Below are positions 6,990-8,628 of a stretch of DNA of 8,628 bases, in pieces. The notes under the pieces were generated by a model that was not told the origin of the DNA, did not search any database, and saw only the letters and a list, made by a program, of their open reading frames with translations. Source of the stretch: RGIG995 sp045635765. GTDB taxonomy: Bacteria > Bacillota > Clostridia > Oscillospirales > UBA644. The position numbers were made by a program, and so were the translations under genes. The first letter of the stretch is position 1. The number at the start of each line of letters is the position of its first letter. The stretch spans positions 1-8,628 of the forward strand of contig JAZTWH010000052.1 of assembly GCA_045635765.1 (NCBI GenBank), in the 5' to 3' direction.

Positions 6990-7029
6990 AAAAAAGAGGG
7001 TGTTGCAAAACAAATTGCAACACCCTCTT
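6990..7029 (-). terminator. Rho-independent terminator of the antiporter gene
   Basis: A perfect 15-bp stem (6994-7008 with 7015-7029) has a 6-base AACAAA loop. Read on the minus strand it runs into a T tract (complement of 6990-6995). It begins 7 bases after the antiporter stop codon. It separates the antiporter from gltX, which therefore needs its own promoter. Confidence 0.93.
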
Positions 7030-7036
7030 AAAATTA

Positions 7037-8326
7037 TCAATGAATACTGACCGGCGGTTTGGGTTGGTTGGGGGTACGGGCGCTGGTCTTGTTTTCCGGT
7101 TTGATTTCTCCTGCCTTTGTCAGAGAAATCTTGGTAAGTGCCGGGCCTACCAGCTCGTAAACCAACACGCTGAACAAAATGACATTGCGCACCAGACTGC
7201 CGTCGTGCAAATTAGATGCAGTCAATGCCATACCCAATGCCACACCTGCCTGGGGCAGCAAGGTAATGCCCAGATACTTAGTAATTGCCGGAGCGCATTT
7301 GACCATCTTACAGCTGCCTAAGGAGCCGAAATATTTGCCCAAAGAACGGCTGAGAATATAAATTGCGCCGATAATCAGGGTGGCAGGATGTATTAAAATC
7401 TGCAAATCCAGTTCCGCACCGGAGATGACAAAAAACAAAACATGCAGCGGCACAGTCCAGCCTTCCACACGACCCATCAGTTCGTCGGATGTTTCGCACA
7501 CATTACAGAACACAGTGCCGGTCATCATACATACCAGCAGCAAAGAAAAACCGATATGGACTTCCCCAATTTGAAATTTCAGCATAGACAATCCTGCTGC
7601 CAAAATCACAAAGGTAACAGACAGCGCCATACGCTTACTGCGGGAATGGAAGAAAGTTTCCAGCCAGTTCAGCAGCAGACCTATAGCTGCACCCAATCCC
7701 AGAGACAGGGTGATTTCCAAAAAGGGCTCTACTGCCACGCCTATTAAGCTGATAGCGCCGTTTTCCAGGGCAGAAGCGATGCCATAGGAAATAGAAAACA
7801 AGAAAAGACCTACCGCATCATCAATAGCAACCACCAGCATCAGCAACCGGGTCAGGGGGCCGTCAGCTTTGTACTGCTTGACAACCATCAGTGTTGCAGC
7901 CGGTGCAGTAGCCGATGCGATAGCTCCCAAAGTAATCGCCGCAGGCAGGGACAGTACATTGGGGAACAGCAGATGTACACCAATCAGCACAGCATCTACC
8001 AACAAAGTAGTAAACACAGCCTGCACAATACCAATGACAATAGCCTTTGTACCCATTGCCTTCAACTGCGATAACCGGAACTCATTACCCATAGAGAAAG
8101 CAATGAAGCCAAGTGCCACCTGGGTCAGGACGGAGAAACCCTCTACCTGCTCCAAAGAGGAAAAGCCAATGCCGGGAATTTTCAGTGCGCCCAAGCAGAA
8201 CGGACCGATGAGCAAACCTGCCACCAAATAGGCAGTAACAGCCGGGAGACGCAAAAGCTTTGCTGGACGGGACAGCAACAGTCCGGCAACAACCGCCACC
8301 GCCAGACATATTAATGATGTAGCCAA
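7037..8326 (-). CDS. CPA2-family cation/proton antiporter
   Basis: This is an integral membrane protein of 429 residues that probably exchanges Na+ or K+ for H+. About 12-13 hydrophobic segments are visible between residues 3 and 402, followed by a short basic hydrophilic tail. LVVAIDDAVGL carries the D169-D170 pair of electrogenic CPA2/NhaA-like antiporters. It is preceded by the unwound-helix-like ASATAPAAT (137-145). RSLGK (328-332) and LPQAGVALGMAL (357-368) fit later conserved helices. No TrkA-N/RCK regulatory domain is attached, unlike KefB/KefC. The start is TTG at 8326: no in-frame ATG lies near, and AGAAGG (complement of 8335-8340) sits 8 bases upstream. It is a single-gene transcript, divergent from gdhA. 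The gene begins with TCA and TTA codons that tsf, glnS and gltX avoid, hinting at different ancestry or expression level. The exported ion cannot be told from sequence. Confidence 0.9.
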   Translation of the reverse strand: MATSLICLAVAVVAGLLLSRPAKLLRLPAVTAYLVAGLLIGPFCLGALKIPGIGFSSLEQVEGFSVLTQVALGFIAFSMGNEFRLSQLKAMGTKAIVIGIVQAVFTTLLVDAVLIGVHLLFPNVLSLPAAITLGAIASATAPAATLMVVKQYKADGPLTRLLMLVVAIDDAVGLFLFSISYGIASALENGAISLIGVAVEPFLEITLSLGLGAAIGLLLNWLETFFHSRSKRMALSVTFVILAAGLSMLKFQIGEVHIGFSLLLVCMMTGTVFCNVCETSDELMGRVEGWTVPLHVLFFVISGAELDLQILIHPATLIIGAIYILSRSLGKYFGSLGSCKMVKCAPAITKYLGITLLPQAGVALGMALTASNLHDGSLVRNVILFSVLVYELVGPALTKISLTKAGEIKPENKTSARTPNQPKPPVSIH

Positions 8327-8334
8327 ATATAAGA

Positions 8335-8340
8335 CCTTCT
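8335..8340 (-). promoter_or_regulatory. Ribosome binding site fixing the TTG start of the antiporter
   Basis: AGAAGG on the minus strand is 8 bases from the TTG at 8326. Upstream in frame a TAA is reached within 6 codons and no ATG occurs, while the nearest ATG just downstream is out of frame. The hydrophobic first helix begins directly after the TTG, so this start is well supported. Confidence 0.7.
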
Positions 8341-8373
8341 TTTACATTTTATATAATATTATAGCCGCAGTGT

Positions 8374-8402
8374 ATCATAGCACTGTTGACAGCAGTCCGC
8401 AA
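8374..8402 (-). promoter_or_regulatory. Putative promoter of the antiporter gene
   Basis: On the minus strand TTGCGG (complement of 8397-8402) lies 17 bases from TATGAT (complement of 8374-8379), which is 47 bases from the TTG start. A second -10-like TATAAT lies closer to the gene (complement of 8358-8363) but has no recognisable -35. The -10 lies inside an inverted repeat, CAGTG (8368-8372) and CACTG (8381-8385). Confidence 0.5.
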
Positions 8403-8452
8403 GGGCAATACCTACCAAATATTTGCCGCAATATAAAATTCATATTTGTGCA

Positions 8453-8469
8453 GTTTTCCACTGGAAAAC
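8453..8469. promoter_or_regulatory. Palindrome abutting the gdhA promoter, candidate operator
   Basis: GTTTTCC (8453-8459) and GGAAAAC (8463-8469) are exact inverted repeats around ACT. The site ends 2 bases before the -35 of the likely gdhA promoter, a position suited to a dimeric activator or a repressor. It is not a terminator, because no T tract follows directly. The regulator is unknown. Confidence 0.5.
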
Positions 8470-8471
8470 AG

Positions 8472-8500
8472 TTGTATTTTACAGCAGGATTTGGTAAAAT
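8472..8500 (+). promoter_or_regulatory. Likely gdhA promoter with extended -10
   Basis: TTGTAT (8472-8477) is followed after exactly 17 bases by TAAAAT (8495-8500), with TGG directly before the -10. Transcription would start near 8507, giving a leader of about 25 nt that contains the Shine-Dalgarno sequence. A second candidate, TTGACA (8386-8391) with TACCTA at 17 bases, has a poor -10. Confidence 0.65.
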
Positions 8501-8530
8501 AATTCCATCTTTTTTTAGGAGGTATTTTCT

Positions 8531-8628
8531 ATGCGTTATGTTGATGAGGTTTTGGAGAAGGTAATTGCGCAAAACCCTGCTCAGCCCGAGTTCCATCAGG
8601 CTGTTCAGGAAGTGCTGGATACCCTCTC
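8531..8628 (+). CDS. gdhA: NADP-type glutamate dehydrogenase, N-terminal fragment (cut by window edge)
   Basis: Only the first 32 codons are present. The peptide pattern, VLEKVIAQNPAQPEFHQAV then QEVLDTL, matches the N-terminal helix of hexameric GdhA-type glutamate dehydrogenases; E. coli GdhA has a similar stretch, DPNQTEFAQAVREVMTTL. The enzyme would make glutamate from 2-oxoglutarate and ammonium. The ATG at 8531 has AGGAGG (8517-8522) 8 bases upstream. It is transcribed away from the antiporter. The catalytic and cofactor-binding residues are outside the window, so NADP versus NAD use cannot be read here, and the family call rests on the N terminus alone. Confidence 0.8.
   Translation, partial: MRYVDEVLEKVIAQNPAQPEFHQAVQEVLDTL

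Noticed and set aside
6888..6990. T-box riboswitch upstream of gltX
   Set aside because: The likely transcript leader is only about 40 nt and no T-box core or leader terminator is present; the hairpin at 6994-7029 belongs to the antiporter on the same strand.
8375..8596. Minus-strand open frame overlapping the gdhA start
   Set aside because: It runs through the divergent promoter region and gdhA ribosome binding site, has no ribosome binding site of its own that I can identify, and resembles no known protein.

Overview
The window looks like core chromosome from an anaerobic, Gram-positive, Clostridia-like bacterium of moderate-to-high GC content. The reasons are a single-chain pyruvate:ferredoxin oxidoreductase, strong AGGAGG-type ribosome binding sites, sigma-A-type promoters, a hexameric-type glutamate dehydrogenase and a GluRS of a long, divergent type. 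An Oscillospirales-like host is my guess, not something the sequence proves. No mobile element, CRISPR array, rRNA or tRNA gene was seen.

Layout. Bases 2-1474 (+) are the C-terminal 490 residues of nifJ, ending at a perfect-stem terminator. It converges on rpsB-tsf (minus strand, 3251 down to 1597), which ends at its own terminator. A third, unexplained inverted repeat lies between the two terminators. The gap between rpsB and the next gene (3252-3557, 306 bases) is fully occupied. In transcription order it holds a GC-rich foldable element at the glnS stop codon, the glnS terminator, an A/T-rich stretch, a near-consensus extended -10 promoter for rpsB, and a foldable rpsB leader of about 120 nt. 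Upstream is a two-gene minus-strand operon, gltX-glnS (6887 down to 3558, 6-base gap). It is separated by a perfect 15-bp terminator from a CPA2-type cation/proton antiporter (8326 down to 7037, TTG start). The antiporter is divergent from gdhA, whose first 32 codons (8531-8628, +) close the window. The 204-bp antiporter/gdhA intergenic region holds promoters for both directions and several inverted or direct repeats.

How the genes relate. Most are housekeeping: pyruvate oxidation to acetyl-CoA with reduced ferredoxin (nifJ), translation (rpsB, tsf, gltX, glnS), ion/pH homeostasis (antiporter) and ammonium assimilation (gdhA). GluRS and GlnRS in one transcription unit, a short distance from a glutamate dehydrogenase, make a loose glutamate/glutamine theme, but a functional link is only inferred.

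I did not find a clear new biological system. The items most worth a second look are the GC-rich G-tract element after glnS, the rpsB leader, the palindrome abutting the gdhA promoter, the GlnRS/divergent GluRS pair, and the sharp codon-usage difference between the translation genes and the antiporter.
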